DNA of 8,043 nt from assembly GCA_020216575.1 (NCBI GenBank), contig JAIUYC010000128.1, positions 1-8,043 of the forward strand, read 5' to 3'. Below, piece after piece: positions 1 through 6,234 of this stretch. Positions within the stretch are counted from its first letter, which is position 1; each line of letters begins with the position of its first letter. A program made the translations under genes and the position numbers. Below the pieces are notes generated by a model, which ran no database searches, was not told where the DNA came from, and saw only the letters and a list, made by a program, of their open reading frames with translations. The stretch comes from Coleofasciculus sp. S288. GTDB taxonomy: Bacteria > Cyanobacteriota > Cyanobacteriia > Cyanobacteriales > Coleofasciculaceae.

Positions 1-2
1 GC

Positions 3-278
3 GTAACAATCAATCGTCGCCGTCGCGTTGCTGAGGAACAAAAACTTTACTTTCTAGAAACTTCACCGATCAATACCCAACTTAAGTTTACAGGAAGCAT
101 TCACTTATCTGATGTACCGGATTACGCAGGGGCATTAATTTTAACTGGATTACGACATATTCATGCTTTAGGTGGTAGTAAATCGGCTGGTTTGGGATGG
201 CTGCATTGGGGGGAATTTCCTAACTTACCTTTGGAAGAAGCAGCGTGGGATTTTTTAGCCAAAGGAGATGGAAAATGA
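3..278 (+). CDS. Cas7-like RAMP subunit of type III-D CRISPR complex, C-terminal part only
   Basis: The reading frame is open from the left edge to TGA at 276-278 and gives 91 residues; the start lies outside the window. Visible residues 2-20 (TINRRRRVAEEQ followed by LYFLE) match the conserved segment that reads VAIDR...LYDFQV in the intact Cas7 protein at 3733-4602. Residues 57-65 (LGGSKSAGLG region) form the glycine-rich loop near the C-terminus of RAMP proteins. Members of this family bind crRNA and, if they carry the catalytic Asp in the missing N-terminal part, cut target RNA. The stop codon overlaps the start of the next gene as ATGA, implying coupled translation. The RAMP assignment is firm. 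Cas7 rather than Cas5 is inferred from the TINRR segment and from the position just before Csx10. Confidence 0.75.
   Translation, partial: VTINRRRRVAEEQKLYFLETSPINTQLKFTGSIHLSDVPDYAGALILTGLRHIHALGGSKSAGLGWLHWGEFPNLPLEEAAWDFLAKGDGK
263..268 (+). promoter_or_regulatory. Ribosome binding site deciding the Csx10 start
   Basis: AGGAGA lies seven bases or fewer before ATG 275. It supports starting at ATG 275 rather than at the in-frame upstream GTG at 245, which lacks such a site and would add ten residues (MGFFSQRRWK) not expected in the family. The site lies inside the coding end of the preceding gene. Confidence 0.7.
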
Positions 279-1519
279 AAAGGATTAATTTAGAAATTAA
301 AGCCTTGTCTCCTTTAGCAATTGGGAGACAGAAACCTGGCGGATCGATTAGTGAAGCAGAAAGCTACATTCCCGGTACAGTGATTCGAGGGGCAGTTGCA
401 GCTTACATACTGAAACGGGCTACTACACCTATTACTGCTAGCGATAATTTTCACAGTTTGTTTTTGGGCGATAATCCAGCTATTTTCCAAAATGCTTATC
501 CAGCAACAATTGAGGGTGATAAGCAAACTAGAATTCAACCACAAGTTAAGGTTATACCTGCTACTGTTCTTAGTTCTAAAACTAAATCTGGTTTTAAGCC
601 TAAAGGAAATGGCGTTTTCGATACTCTAATAGATCGCTTCTGTGCTGAAGGCTACAGTCATTTGTACGATCCTAATTGTCCCAAAGATGGCGGGAGAGTA
701 GATGCTTTTACAGGTTTTTACAGCGAATTAAACGGCAAATACTATAGCCATTCCGCAACTACCCGTTTGCTAACGCGAGTTGGGATTAATCGCAGACGAG
801 CAACTTCAGAAGAACGAGTACTTTACAGTATTGAAGTATTGAATGAGTCTCAAACTCAAGGTAAAAAAGAAAAACCTGTTGTCTATACAAGCGCCATTTT
901 AGTAGCAGATGAATTAGCAGATTCCCTACAAACCTTCATCAATAATCACCAAGAAGATCTGCGATTAGGTGGAGCAAGTTCACGAGGATTAGGACGAGTC
1001 AAAATTACAGCGAAGTCGCCCATAGAGGCAAAAACAGTCAAGCCATTAGTGGAAGACAGAATTAATAGTTTTCAGAGAAAATTGCATAACCGATGGGATG
1101 AATGGAAGAAGATTTATAACCAACCTCTAGAAGATTTACTCGAAAATCGCATTTATTTCACTATCGATCTACAATCTGATGCTATTTTAAGGGAAAATTG
1201 GCGGCGTACAACTGTTATTTCTGAAGATATGCTTCGGCAGTTTGCTGGAGTGATTGATTCATCTCTAAAATTGCACGGTGCTTACAGTAGTTATGACTAC
1301 TTATCTGGTTGGAATTCTGCTTGGGGGTTGATGAAAGATGTGGAATTAATTACGAATAAAGGAGGTGTTTATTTATTCAGTACCAATCAACCAAATTTAT
1401 GGATGGAAAAATTACAGGATTTGGAAGTGAATGGAGTAGGCGATCGCACGTCTGAAGGCTTCGGTCAAATACAAGTTTGTAACGAATTTCATCTAATATT
1501 GCGGGAGGAAGCTAAATGA
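275..1519 (+). CDS. csx10: Csx10 family (Cas5-like) RAMP subunit, type III-D
   Basis: This 414-residue protein has two RAMP halves. The N-terminus (LEIKALSPLAIGRQKPGG, residues 6-23) followed by YIPGTVIRGAV (31-41) matches the opening I know from Csx10, the Cas5-like subunit that marks subtype III-D and is expected to hold the crRNA 5' handle end of the complex. There are two glycine-rich RAMP loops, at about 232-240 (GGASSRGLG) and 387-397 (GVGDRTSEGFG). A segment at 168-189 (RVGINRRRATSEE, then LYSIEV) parallels the VAIDR region of the neighbouring Cas7 proteins. The start is ATG 275, with a good Shine-Dalgarno site and an ATGA overlap with the upstream Cas7. It also ends in an ATGA overlap with the next gene. 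Size fits an intact Csx10. The gene name rests on recall of the family, not on a search. Confidence 0.85.
   Translation: MKRINLEIKALSPLAIGRQKPGGSISEAESYIPGTVIRGAVAAYILKRATTPITASDNFHSLFLGDNPAIFQNAYPATIEGDKQTRIQPQVKVIPATVLSSKTKSGFKPKGNGVFDTLIDRFCAEGYSHLYDPNCPKDGGRVDAFTGFYSELNGKYYSHSATTRLLTRVGINRRRATSEERVLYSIEVLNESQTQGKKEKPVVYTSAILVADELADSLQTFINNHQEDLRLGGASSRGLGRVKITAKSPIEAKTVKPLVEDRINSFQRKLHNRWDEWKKIYNQPLEDLLENRIYFTIDLQSDAILRENWRRTTVISEDMLRQFAGVIDSSLKLHGAYSSYDYLSGWNSAWGLMKDVELITNKGGVYLFSTNQPNLWMEKLQDLEVNGVGDRTSEGFGQIQVCNEFHLILREEAK
1440..1447. repeat. HIP1 octamer
   Basis: A perfect GCGATCGC, encoding part of Gly-Asp-Arg (residues 389-391) in the second glycine loop of Csx10. HIP1 is over-represented in many cyanobacterial genomes. 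Confidence 0.9.
1503..1509 (+). promoter_or_regulatory. Ribosome binding site for the Cas11-like gene
   Basis: GGGAGGA lies six bases before ATG 1516, inside the last codons of csx10. Together with the ATGA overlap it points to coupled translation of Csx10 and the small subunit. Confidence 0.7.
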
Positions 1520-1932
1520 GCGAACCATCAGATCAACAGAAACAACTCAAAATTCAGAAAGGTATACGTCAGGCTGAAGATTTTTTAGTAACTTGGATTC
1601 AAGATGCTTTGGATAATAAAAAGTCTTACGGAGAGTTAGAAGAATCTCAATTTCGCAATTTAGTACGAGTTGCTGACACAACAGAAAGTACAGAAGTTAT
1701 CAAGAATTTTTTACGCTATCAAGTCGGGCGCGATAAAAAATGGGGTCGCGGCAAAGATTCTCTAGCAGAGAAAATTGTTCAGGATATCGACAGCAGAATT
1801 AAGGATTGCGCTAAAAAAATTGCTGACAATTCTCAGACAGATGATGTCAAATCTATATGGATGGAACTGACTCGTCGTTATCTGGGCTATGGTGCGCGTT
1901 ATTTAACGTACAAACTGAAAGGTGAATCCTAA
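1516..1932 (+). CDS. Small subunit Cas11 (Csm2 / all1473-like), type III-D
   Basis: This 138-residue protein is charged and looks almost entirely helical, as expected of a Cas11 small subunit, which forms the inner filament of type III complexes next to the target RNA. The segment NFLRYQVGR (64-72) resembles the helix in Csm2 proteins that ends in a YQ.GR-type motif. The tail RRYLGYGARYLTYKL (120-134) is Tyr/Arg rich and may contact RNA. The position immediately after Csx10, overlapping it by ATGA, is where the all1473-type small subunit sits in cyanobacterial III-D loci. The length is normal for Csm2-like proteins. Sequence conservation in this family is low, so the call rests on size, the short motif and context together. 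Confidence 0.7.
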   Translation: MSEPSDQQKQLKIQKGIRQAEDFLVTWIQDALDNKKSYGELEESQFRNLVRVADTTESTEVIKNFLRYQVGRDKKWGRGKDSLAEKIVQDIDSRIKDCAKKIADNSQTDDVKSIWMELTRRYLGYGARYLTYKLKGES

Positions 1933-1955
1933 AATTTGAGCAGGATTTTTATTTT

Positions 1956-3089
1956 ATGAATAGACTAGTAATCTCTACCGTTGGCACAAGCTTACTTACC
2001 AATCAAATTGATCGAGAATTTGAAGAAAACTGGGCAAATCGTTTGCGAGACACAGCGAATTTATCTCAGGGAGAAATCGCTAAACATCATGAAGATGTTT
2101 CATCTATTATTATAAGTTTGCAGGAAAGAGCAGCAGATAAGCTTAATGGTAAAATTGAAGATATTCGAGAAGCAAGTGCTGAATTGAATGGCATTTATGG
2201 CTTGTACAAAGAACAATTAAATCAAGGAGATCGAGATATCCATTGGTTAATTGTTAGTGATACAGCACAAGACCAAGTTACAGCAAAAATGCTAGAAGAG
2301 TTTCTGCGTCAACAGGGTTTAAATGTTGATGTCTATACACCCCCAGGTTTTTCAGCAAGAAGTACAGAAGCTTTTACAAATGGGATTGATGAACTTCTAA
2401 ACTGGATTGATGAGACTGTTCCTGGTTATAAAGATAGTGGTTATCAAATTTGCTTTAACCTAGTTGGTGGATTCAAAGCGATTCAAGGATGCGCTAACAC
2501 CATTGGGATGTTCTACGCTGATGAAATTATTTACATTTTTGAAGGTAGTCGAGACATTATTACAATTCCTCGCTTGCCGATTAAAGTTGATATATCAGTA
2601 ATTAAGCCTGTTCAATTTGCACTAATGGCAGCAGGAGCATGGGTTGCTGTATCAGAGCTTAAGAATGTGCCTGAAACACTGATATTTAAAGTCGATGATA
2701 CGGCAACATTAACTACCTGGGGGCGACTAATCTGGAATCGTAGCAAAGAAGACTTACTATCTGGGGATTTATTACAATTTCCAAAGCTTAAGTATGAGTC
2801 TTCTTTTAAAAGAGACTACGATAACATAACGGAAAAAAACGAGAGGGTTAAATTACAGGAGACGTTGGCTCAAGTTTCGTACAAACTGCAAGAGTCTAAT
2901 GGTGATACTAGCGTGTTAGCTAACACTGGCTTGAAATACGATCCCTATGAAGGAACAAAAGGCGTAGATCACTTCCGAGTAACTTTAAGCCTGCGAATTA
3001 GCTGCAAAGTTATAGGTAACGATTTGTCTCTTCGATACTACGGAACTCATAACCACGTTCAAAGAAGTGAAGGAATAAAAGGAAAGTAA
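1956..3089 (+). CDS. CARF protein (APE2256/ring-nuclease type) with C-terminal RelE-like ribonuclease domain
   Basis: The protein has 377 residues. Residues 1 to about 200 form a CARF domain of the APE2256/SSO1393 type: STVGTSLLTN (7-16) at the first strand, WLIVSDTAQDQ (97-107), then the signature CFNLVGGFKA (166-175) and IYIFEGS (192-198). Ser12 and Lys174 sit where the ring nuclease Sso2081 has the residues needed to degrade cyclic tetra-adenylate, so the domain may both sense and destroy the signal. Residues from about 280 to 370 look like a RelE/ParE fold: two helices, then strands with LKYDPYEG (326-333), DHFRVTLSLRISCKV (338-352) and RYYGTHNHV (360-368), ending in basic and His residues as in RelE toxins. 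This layout matches the CARF-RelE effector Cami1, which cuts mRNA on the ribosome. It starts 23 nt after Cas11, with AGGA upstream. The CARF call is strong; the RelE call is by eye. An alternative is a ring nuclease without RNase activity, as reported for Synechocystis SyCsm6. Confidence 0.8.
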   Translation: MNRLVISTVGTSLLTNQIDREFEENWANRLRDTANLSQGEIAKHHEDVSSIIISLQERAADKLNGKIEDIREASAELNGIYGLYKEQLNQGDRDIHWLIVSDTAQDQVTAKMLEEFLRQQGLNVDVYTPPGFSARSTEAFTNGIDELLNWIDETVPGYKDSGYQICFNLVGGFKAIQGCANTIGMFYADEIIYIFEGSRDIITIPRLPIKVDISVIKPVQFALMAAGAWVAVSELKNVPETLIFKVDDTATLTTWGRLIWNRSKEDLLSGDLLQFPKLKYESSFKRDYDNITEKNERVKLQETLAQVSYKLQESNGDTSVLANTGLKYDPYEGTKGVDHFRVTLSLRISCKVIGNDLSLRYYGTHNHVQRSEGIKGK

Positions 3090-3095
3090 GTATAT

Positions 3096-3101
3096 TTGAC
3101 A
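3096..3101 (+). promoter_or_regulatory. Possible -35 element in the 53-nt gap before the Uma2 gene
   Basis: A perfect TTGACA. No good -10 box lies at the usual 16-18 nt distance: the best match, TATAAC at 3126-3131, is 24 nt away. A 10-base palindrome, TAGTTAACTA, lies at 3118-3127 and could be an operator or nothing. The gap is the longest in the operon, so an internal promoter for the downstream half is possible but weakly supported. Confidence 0.2.
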
Positions 3102-3142
3102 GATTCAAAAATCATTCTAGTTAACTATAACTCTTCATCAAT

Positions 3143-3712
3143 ATGACCTCAATTCAATCTCCACCTAAATTATCCTTAGCAGAGTTTTTGGAACTGCCAG
3201 AAACCAAACCCGCTAGCGAATACATTGACGGAAACATCTATCAAAAACCCATGCCTAAAGGAAAACATAGCCGAGTACAAATTCGTTTAGGTACACAAAT
3301 CAATCAAGTTGCTGAACCCGATCGCATAGCCAGTGCATTTCCAGAGTTGCGCTGTACGTTTGGTGGACGAGCGCTTGTCCCAGATATCGCAGTTTTTTCC
3401 TGGCAACGAATTCCTCTTGATGCCAATGGAGAAATTGAGAATACTTTTGAAATTAACCCAGATTGGACAGTAGAAATTTTATCACCTGAACAAAGTCCAA
3501 CTCGCGTAATTGACAAAATCTTATTCTGTTTAAATCATGGCACAGAACTTGGATGGTTAATCGATCCTCAAGAAAAGCTAGTCATGATATTTAAACCAGG
3601 AAAGCAGCCTGAAATCAAACAAGATGGAGATATGCTACCTGTTTTGAGTTCTCTGGAAGATTTACTAAAGCTATCCGCACAAAACATTTTTAGTTGGTTA
3701 ACTTTGAATTAA
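3143..3712 (+). CDS. Uma2 family endonuclease (DUF820, PD-(D/E)XK fold)
   Basis: This is a 189-residue protein of normal length for the family. Recognisable Uma2 features in order are LSLAEFLELPETKPASEYIDG (N-terminal helix and Glu26), KHSRVQ (41-46), LVPDIAVF (78-85, Asp81), and WTVEILSPEQSP (108-119, Glu111), followed by the helix RVIDKILFCLNHG with Lys125 and the strand ELGWLIDP (135-142). Asp81, Glu111 and perhaps Lys125 could make a metal-dependent nuclease site. The family is very abundant in cyanobacteria and its role is poorly known. It may have inserted into the operon as an independent cargo gene: there is no clear Shine-Dalgarno site and it has the longest upstream gap. Neighbours on both sides are CRISPR genes on the same strand, so co-transcription is likely. 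A link to CRISPR immunity is not shown by the sequence. Confidence 0.88.
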   Translation: MTSIQSPPKLSLAEFLELPETKPASEYIDGNIYQKPMPKGKHSRVQIRLGTQINQVAEPDRIASAFPELRCTFGGRALVPDIAVFSWQRIPLDANGEIENTFEINPDWTVEILSPEQSPTRVIDKILFCLNHGTELGWLIDPQEKLVMIFKPGKQPEIKQDGDMLPVLSSLEDLLKLSAQNIFSWLTLN

Positions 3713-3721
3713 CTTTATTCT

Positions 3722-3726
3722 GAGGA
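3722..3726 (+). promoter_or_regulatory. Ribosome binding site for the Cas7 gene at 3733
   Basis: GAGGA lies six bases before ATG 3733, within the 20-nt gap after the Uma2 stop. It fixes the start that yields the standard RAMP N-terminus (LEITGTLTTVTALRISAGR). Confidence 0.65.
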
Positions 3727-3732
3727 TAAGTT

Positions 3733-4602
3733 ATGTTTGATACTTTTAAAAACAGATTGGAAATTACAGGAACCTTGACAACAGTCACAGCATTACGTAT
3801 TAGTGCAGGTCGTTCTACTGAACCCATTGGCTCAGATTTACCTGTGATTAAAGATGCTTTGGGACGCCCCTTAATTCCTGGAGCAAGTTTTAAGGGGGCT
3901 TTGCGATCGCGCCTCGAAAGTTTCCTACGCGGTATCGATCCAAGTTTGGCTGAAGATCCAGCTAACTTTACAAGCTCAACCAAGAATAATCAAGTCAAAG
4001 CTTTGAAAGAACAGCACAAAGATAATGATTTAGCCTTGACACAAGCATTCATTGGAATCACAGATGATGTTTCTCACTTATTTGGCTCTCCTTGGATTGC
4101 TAGTAAATTTCAAGTGCGGGACTTAACTGTCTTACCTGAATATTGGTTTGGACAATACCAAGAACGAGATGGAGTTGCCATTGACAGAGATACCGAAACA
4201 GCGGCGGATGGTAAACTCTACGACTTCCAGGTTGTGCCTGCTGGGACTCCCTTTGAATTTAAGGCTGTAGTGGAAAATGCCGAAGAGTGGGAACTGGGTT
4301 TGTTGATGATTGGCTTACACCAGTTTGAGACAGAACAAATTCCACTGGGAGGAGGGCGATCGCGTGGTTTGGGCGTTGTTAAACTAGAGATTAAGCACGA
4401 ACACTGGGTTGATGTTCGAGATGAAAAAAATCCTAATAATACCGATCCAAGTAAGTTACTAGGATATCTGAAAAACCTAGCAAATAACAATCTTGACTGT
4501 GTTATTTCTAATGATTGCAAGAAAAAATGGACAGAATCATTTATTAACCATTTAACTCAGAAGGTATTTTCTTTGTGCGAACAAAAGACTACATCAATAT
4601 GA
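3733..4602 (+). CDS. csm3: Csm3-like Cas7 RAMP subunit, target-RNA-cutting type
   Basis: The protein has 289 residues. The N-terminal strand LEITGTLTTVTALRISAG (9-26) is followed by SDLPVIKDALGRPLIPG (34-50) and ASFKGALRSRLE (51-62). This is the classic Csm3 thumb/palm opening, and Asp35 aligns with the catalytic Asp of Csm3 (Asp33 in Streptococcus). HLFGSPWIASKFQVRD (115-130) and RDGVAIDRDTETA (145-157) are the other family segments, and GGGRSRGLG (206-214) is the glycine loop. The family forms the helical crRNA-binding backbone and cuts bound target RNA every six nucleotides. A Lys/Asn/Asp-rich insertion at about 68-108 and a 60-residue tail after the glycine loop are less conserved. The next gene follows after 7 nt. 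Confidence 0.9.
   Translation: MFDTFKNRLEITGTLTTVTALRISAGRSTEPIGSDLPVIKDALGRPLIPGASFKGALRSRLESFLRGIDPSLAEDPANFTSSTKNNQVKALKEQHKDNDLALTQAFIGITDDVSHLFGSPWIASKFQVRDLTVLPEYWFGQYQERDGVAIDRDTETAADGKLYDFQVVPAGTPFEFKAVVENAEEWELGLLMIGLHQFETEQIPLGGGRSRGLGVVKLEIKHEHWVDVRDEKNPNNTDPSKLLGYLKNLANNNLDCVISNDCKKKWTESFINHLTQKVFSLCEQKTTSI
3903..3910. repeat. HIP1 octamer
   Basis: A perfect GCGATCGC covering codons 57-60 (Leu-Arg-Ser-Arg) of the Csm3-like gene. Confidence 0.9.
4356..4363. repeat. HIP1 octamer
   Basis: A perfect GCGATCGC inside codons 208-211 (Gly-Arg-Ser-Arg), the glycine loop of the Csm3-like protein. Confidence 0.9.
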
Positions 4603-4609
4603 GGTAGAT

Positions 4610-5230
4610 ATGGCTTTCAGAAATTATAAAGATATCGGTGAAGTTCTTCAAGAATTCCAGATTTACTACAGTGAAGCCAATTTTATGGGCGAAACTGAGT
4701 TTAGTATTCCTAGCTACTTTCTAGAAGATTTGGAAATTGTCATGGAGGATGGATTACCTGATGACTCAGAGTTCACAATTTGTGAAAACTTGATTTATCC
4801 AGTTATTAAAGAGGTTTGGAAACATTATCGTACTAAGTTTGTTTTGTGGAGTCATAAATATCTCACAGACTGCGAAAACCATGACAGGTTTCCTGAATAT
4901 ATTTTGGCTAAACGTTCTCGTTTGGGAAAAGTCGTTTTTGATCGACCTTATTTGGTATTAGTCGATGCTAAGCAAGATAGGTTTCATGAAGGGTGGGTAC
5001 AATGTCTTCTTGAAATGATTGTTGCACAACAACTTGATAATCAAACAAATAAGACTATCTTTGGAATCGTTTCTCACGGTAGAGTTTGGCAATTCGGCAA
5101 GCTTGAATTGGATAGATTCATATACAATGGTAAACCCTATACTATTCAGGAAATTGATAAACTTTTTGCTGCCGTTAACTATGTATTTCAACAATGCGAA
5201 ATTCAGCTTAACGAGTTAGTAGGTGTTTAA
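4610..5230 (+). CDS. Stand-alone PD-(D/E)XK-like nuclease in the type III-D operon
   Basis: The protein has 206 residues. I do not recognise a named family, but a PD-(D/E)XK-like core is visible. A helix at about 58-74 carries Glu60 (ENLIYPVIKEVW). FPEYILAKRS (94-103) supplies the acidic residue Glu96 in place of the usual Asp. YLVLVDAK (114-121) gives the D-x-K pair Asp119/Lys121. Then the helix GWVQCLLEMIVAQQL (128-142) has Gln131 and Glu135, as in nucleases with a QxxxE-like motif. FGIVSHGRVWQFGKLE (151-166) is the following hairpin, typical of restriction-type folds. No CARF or other sensor domain is present. GAGGT at 4601-4605 precedes ATG 4610. It sits only 7 nt after a csm3-like gene and 29 nt before another Cas7 gene, so it is expressed with the complex. 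DNA cleavage is inferred; it could also be a structural relic of the fold. Confidence 0.6.
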   Translation: MAFRNYKDIGEVLQEFQIYYSEANFMGETEFSIPSYFLEDLEIVMEDGLPDDSEFTICENLIYPVIKEVWKHYRTKFVLWSHKYLTDCENHDRFPEYILAKRSRLGKVVFDRPYLVLVDAKQDRFHEGWVQCLLEMIVAQQLDNQTNKTIFGIVSHGRVWQFGKLELDRFIYNGKPYTIQEIDKLFAAVNYVFQQCEIQLNELVGV

Positions 5231-5259
5231 TTGTTAACCATTTATTAAACTACTCATCC

Positions 5260-6234
5260 ATGCACAAACGATTTGTCAATCATTGCACGATCGCACTCAC
5301 CATAATTCCCGATGGGCCAATTCTGATTAAATCTGGCAAAGAAGGCGCAGATCCAACTAAGCCAGATATGGAATTTGTTGAAACCTACCATGCAGAGGGA
5401 CGCTCAATCTACTTACCTGGAAGCAGCCTCAAAGGAGCAATCCGCGCTCATGCAGAACGGATTGTACGAACTGTAGGTAAAGACAGACGCGATGCTAATA
5501 ACTCTAATCTGCTCTGGGCTAACGATCCATTAAATGACAAGTACGACTATCTGAAAGACAAATCAGCCTCAGAGATTTATAAGCTTTCTTGCTTTACCGA
5601 TCGCATGTTTGGTAATACTTCCATTGCTAGTAGAGTAAGAATTGAAGATGCTTATCCAGTTGACCCGAAACAAGTCAAAGTGGAGGAACGTAACGGTGTA
5701 GCTATTGATCGCATCTTCGGCTCAGTCGCCGTCGGCCCCTTCAACTACCAAGTCTGCACGGCTGGAGAATTCCATACTAAAATTCATCTAAAAAACTTCT
5801 CCTTGGCTCAGCTAGGTTTAATTGGTTTGGTATTGCGGGACTTGAATGATGGCTGGTTTGGTCTAGGTTTTGCCAAGTCTCGCGGACTAGGTACAGTTCA
5901 AGTGAACCTGAACTCAGCAGTCGTTCAATATCCTGGTTGCGAGGTGAGAGACGGGCAGATTTGTACTCTCGGAGGACAGCAACAATGGTCACATACTACG
6001 CTATTGGGTGCTGGAGAATTTCTAAGCGCTCAGGAAGCAGCAGACTACGGTTTTCCTAAACCAGACCGACAGGAACCAGACCAACAGGAAACCCCCGTTG
6101 CTGCTGAATCAATGGCTCTGGGCTTTGGAGTACAACTGCGCTGGACAGGCAATGGTGAAGCAGGGGTATCGGATTTGTTTGCACGGGCAGTAAAGTCTTG
6201 GAGCCATCTCTTGCAAGGAGGGGCAGCAGCATGA
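5260..6234 (+). CDS. Csm3-like Cas7 RAMP subunit with C-terminal extension, type III-D
   Basis: The protein has 324 residues. The opening (TIALTIIPDGPILIKSGKEG, 10-29) leads into KPDMEFVET (34-42) and YLPGSSLKGAIRAHAERI (51-68), the RAMP core. Asp36 sits close to where the Csm3 catalytic Asp falls, with a spacing to the PG turn three residues longer than in the 289-residue Cas7. CFTDRMFGNTSIASRVRIED (111-130), RNGVAIDRIFGSVA (144-157) and the glycine loop GLGFAKSRGLG (201-211) complete the fold. After residue 225 comes an unusual tail: a Pro/Gln/Glu-rich linker at about 265-282, then a short segment ending WSHLLQGGAAA. Start ATG 5260 has no Shine-Dalgarno site, but no better in-frame start exists. 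The stop overlaps the next start as ATGA. It probably occupies a distinct position in the Cas7 filament. Confidence 0.85.
   Translation: MHKRFVNHCTIALTIIPDGPILIKSGKEGADPTKPDMEFVETYHAEGRSIYLPGSSLKGAIRAHAERIVRTVGKDRRDANNSNLLWANDPLNDKYDYLKDKSASEIYKLSCFTDRMFGNTSIASRVRIEDAYPVDPKQVKVEERNGVAIDRIFGSVAVGPFNYQVCTAGEFHTKIHLKNFSLAQLGLIGLVLRDLNDGWFGLGFAKSRGLGTVQVNLNSAVVQYPGCEVRDGQICTLGGQQQWSHTTLLGAGEFLSAQEAADYGFPKPDRQEPDQQETPVAAESMALGFGVQLRWTGNGEAGVSDLFARAVKSWSHLLQGGAAA
6215..6223 (+). promoter_or_regulatory. Ribosome binding site deciding the Csx19-like start
   Basis: AAGGAGGGG, the strongest Shine-Dalgarno match in the window, ends seven bases before ATG 6231. It favours ATG 6231 over the in-frame TTG at 6198, which would add eleven residues encoded within the end of the upstream gene. 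Confidence 0.75.

Noticed and set aside
245..274. Ten-residue upstream extension of Csx10 starting at GTG 245
   Set aside because: ATG 275 has AGGAGA at the right distance, overlaps the upstream stop as ATGA and gives the expected family N-terminus.
1931..1949. AAAAT...ATTTT inverted repeat after the Cas11-like gene as a terminator
   Set aside because: An all-A/T five-base-pair stem is too weak, and the next gene begins 7 nt later with its own ribosome site overlapping the loop.
3690..3983. 97-codon minus-strand open frame
   Set aside because: It is a shadow of the Csm3-like gene, rich in Lys/Arg/Pro from reverse reading, with no motif.
3136..4602. Shared 11-mer CATCAATATGA at 3136-3146 and 4592-4602
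   Set aside because: The flanks diverge at once; one copy spans a start codon and the other a stop codon, so it looks coincidental.
3118..5238. Several GTTAAC hexamers (3120, 3697, 5174, 5233) near gene junctions
   Set aside because: About two to three are expected by chance in 8 kb of this composition, and the flanks do not match beyond a few bases.
6198..6230. TTG start for the Csx19-like gene
   Set aside because: ATG 6231 has the best Shine-Dalgarno site in the window and an ATGA overlap with the preceding stop.
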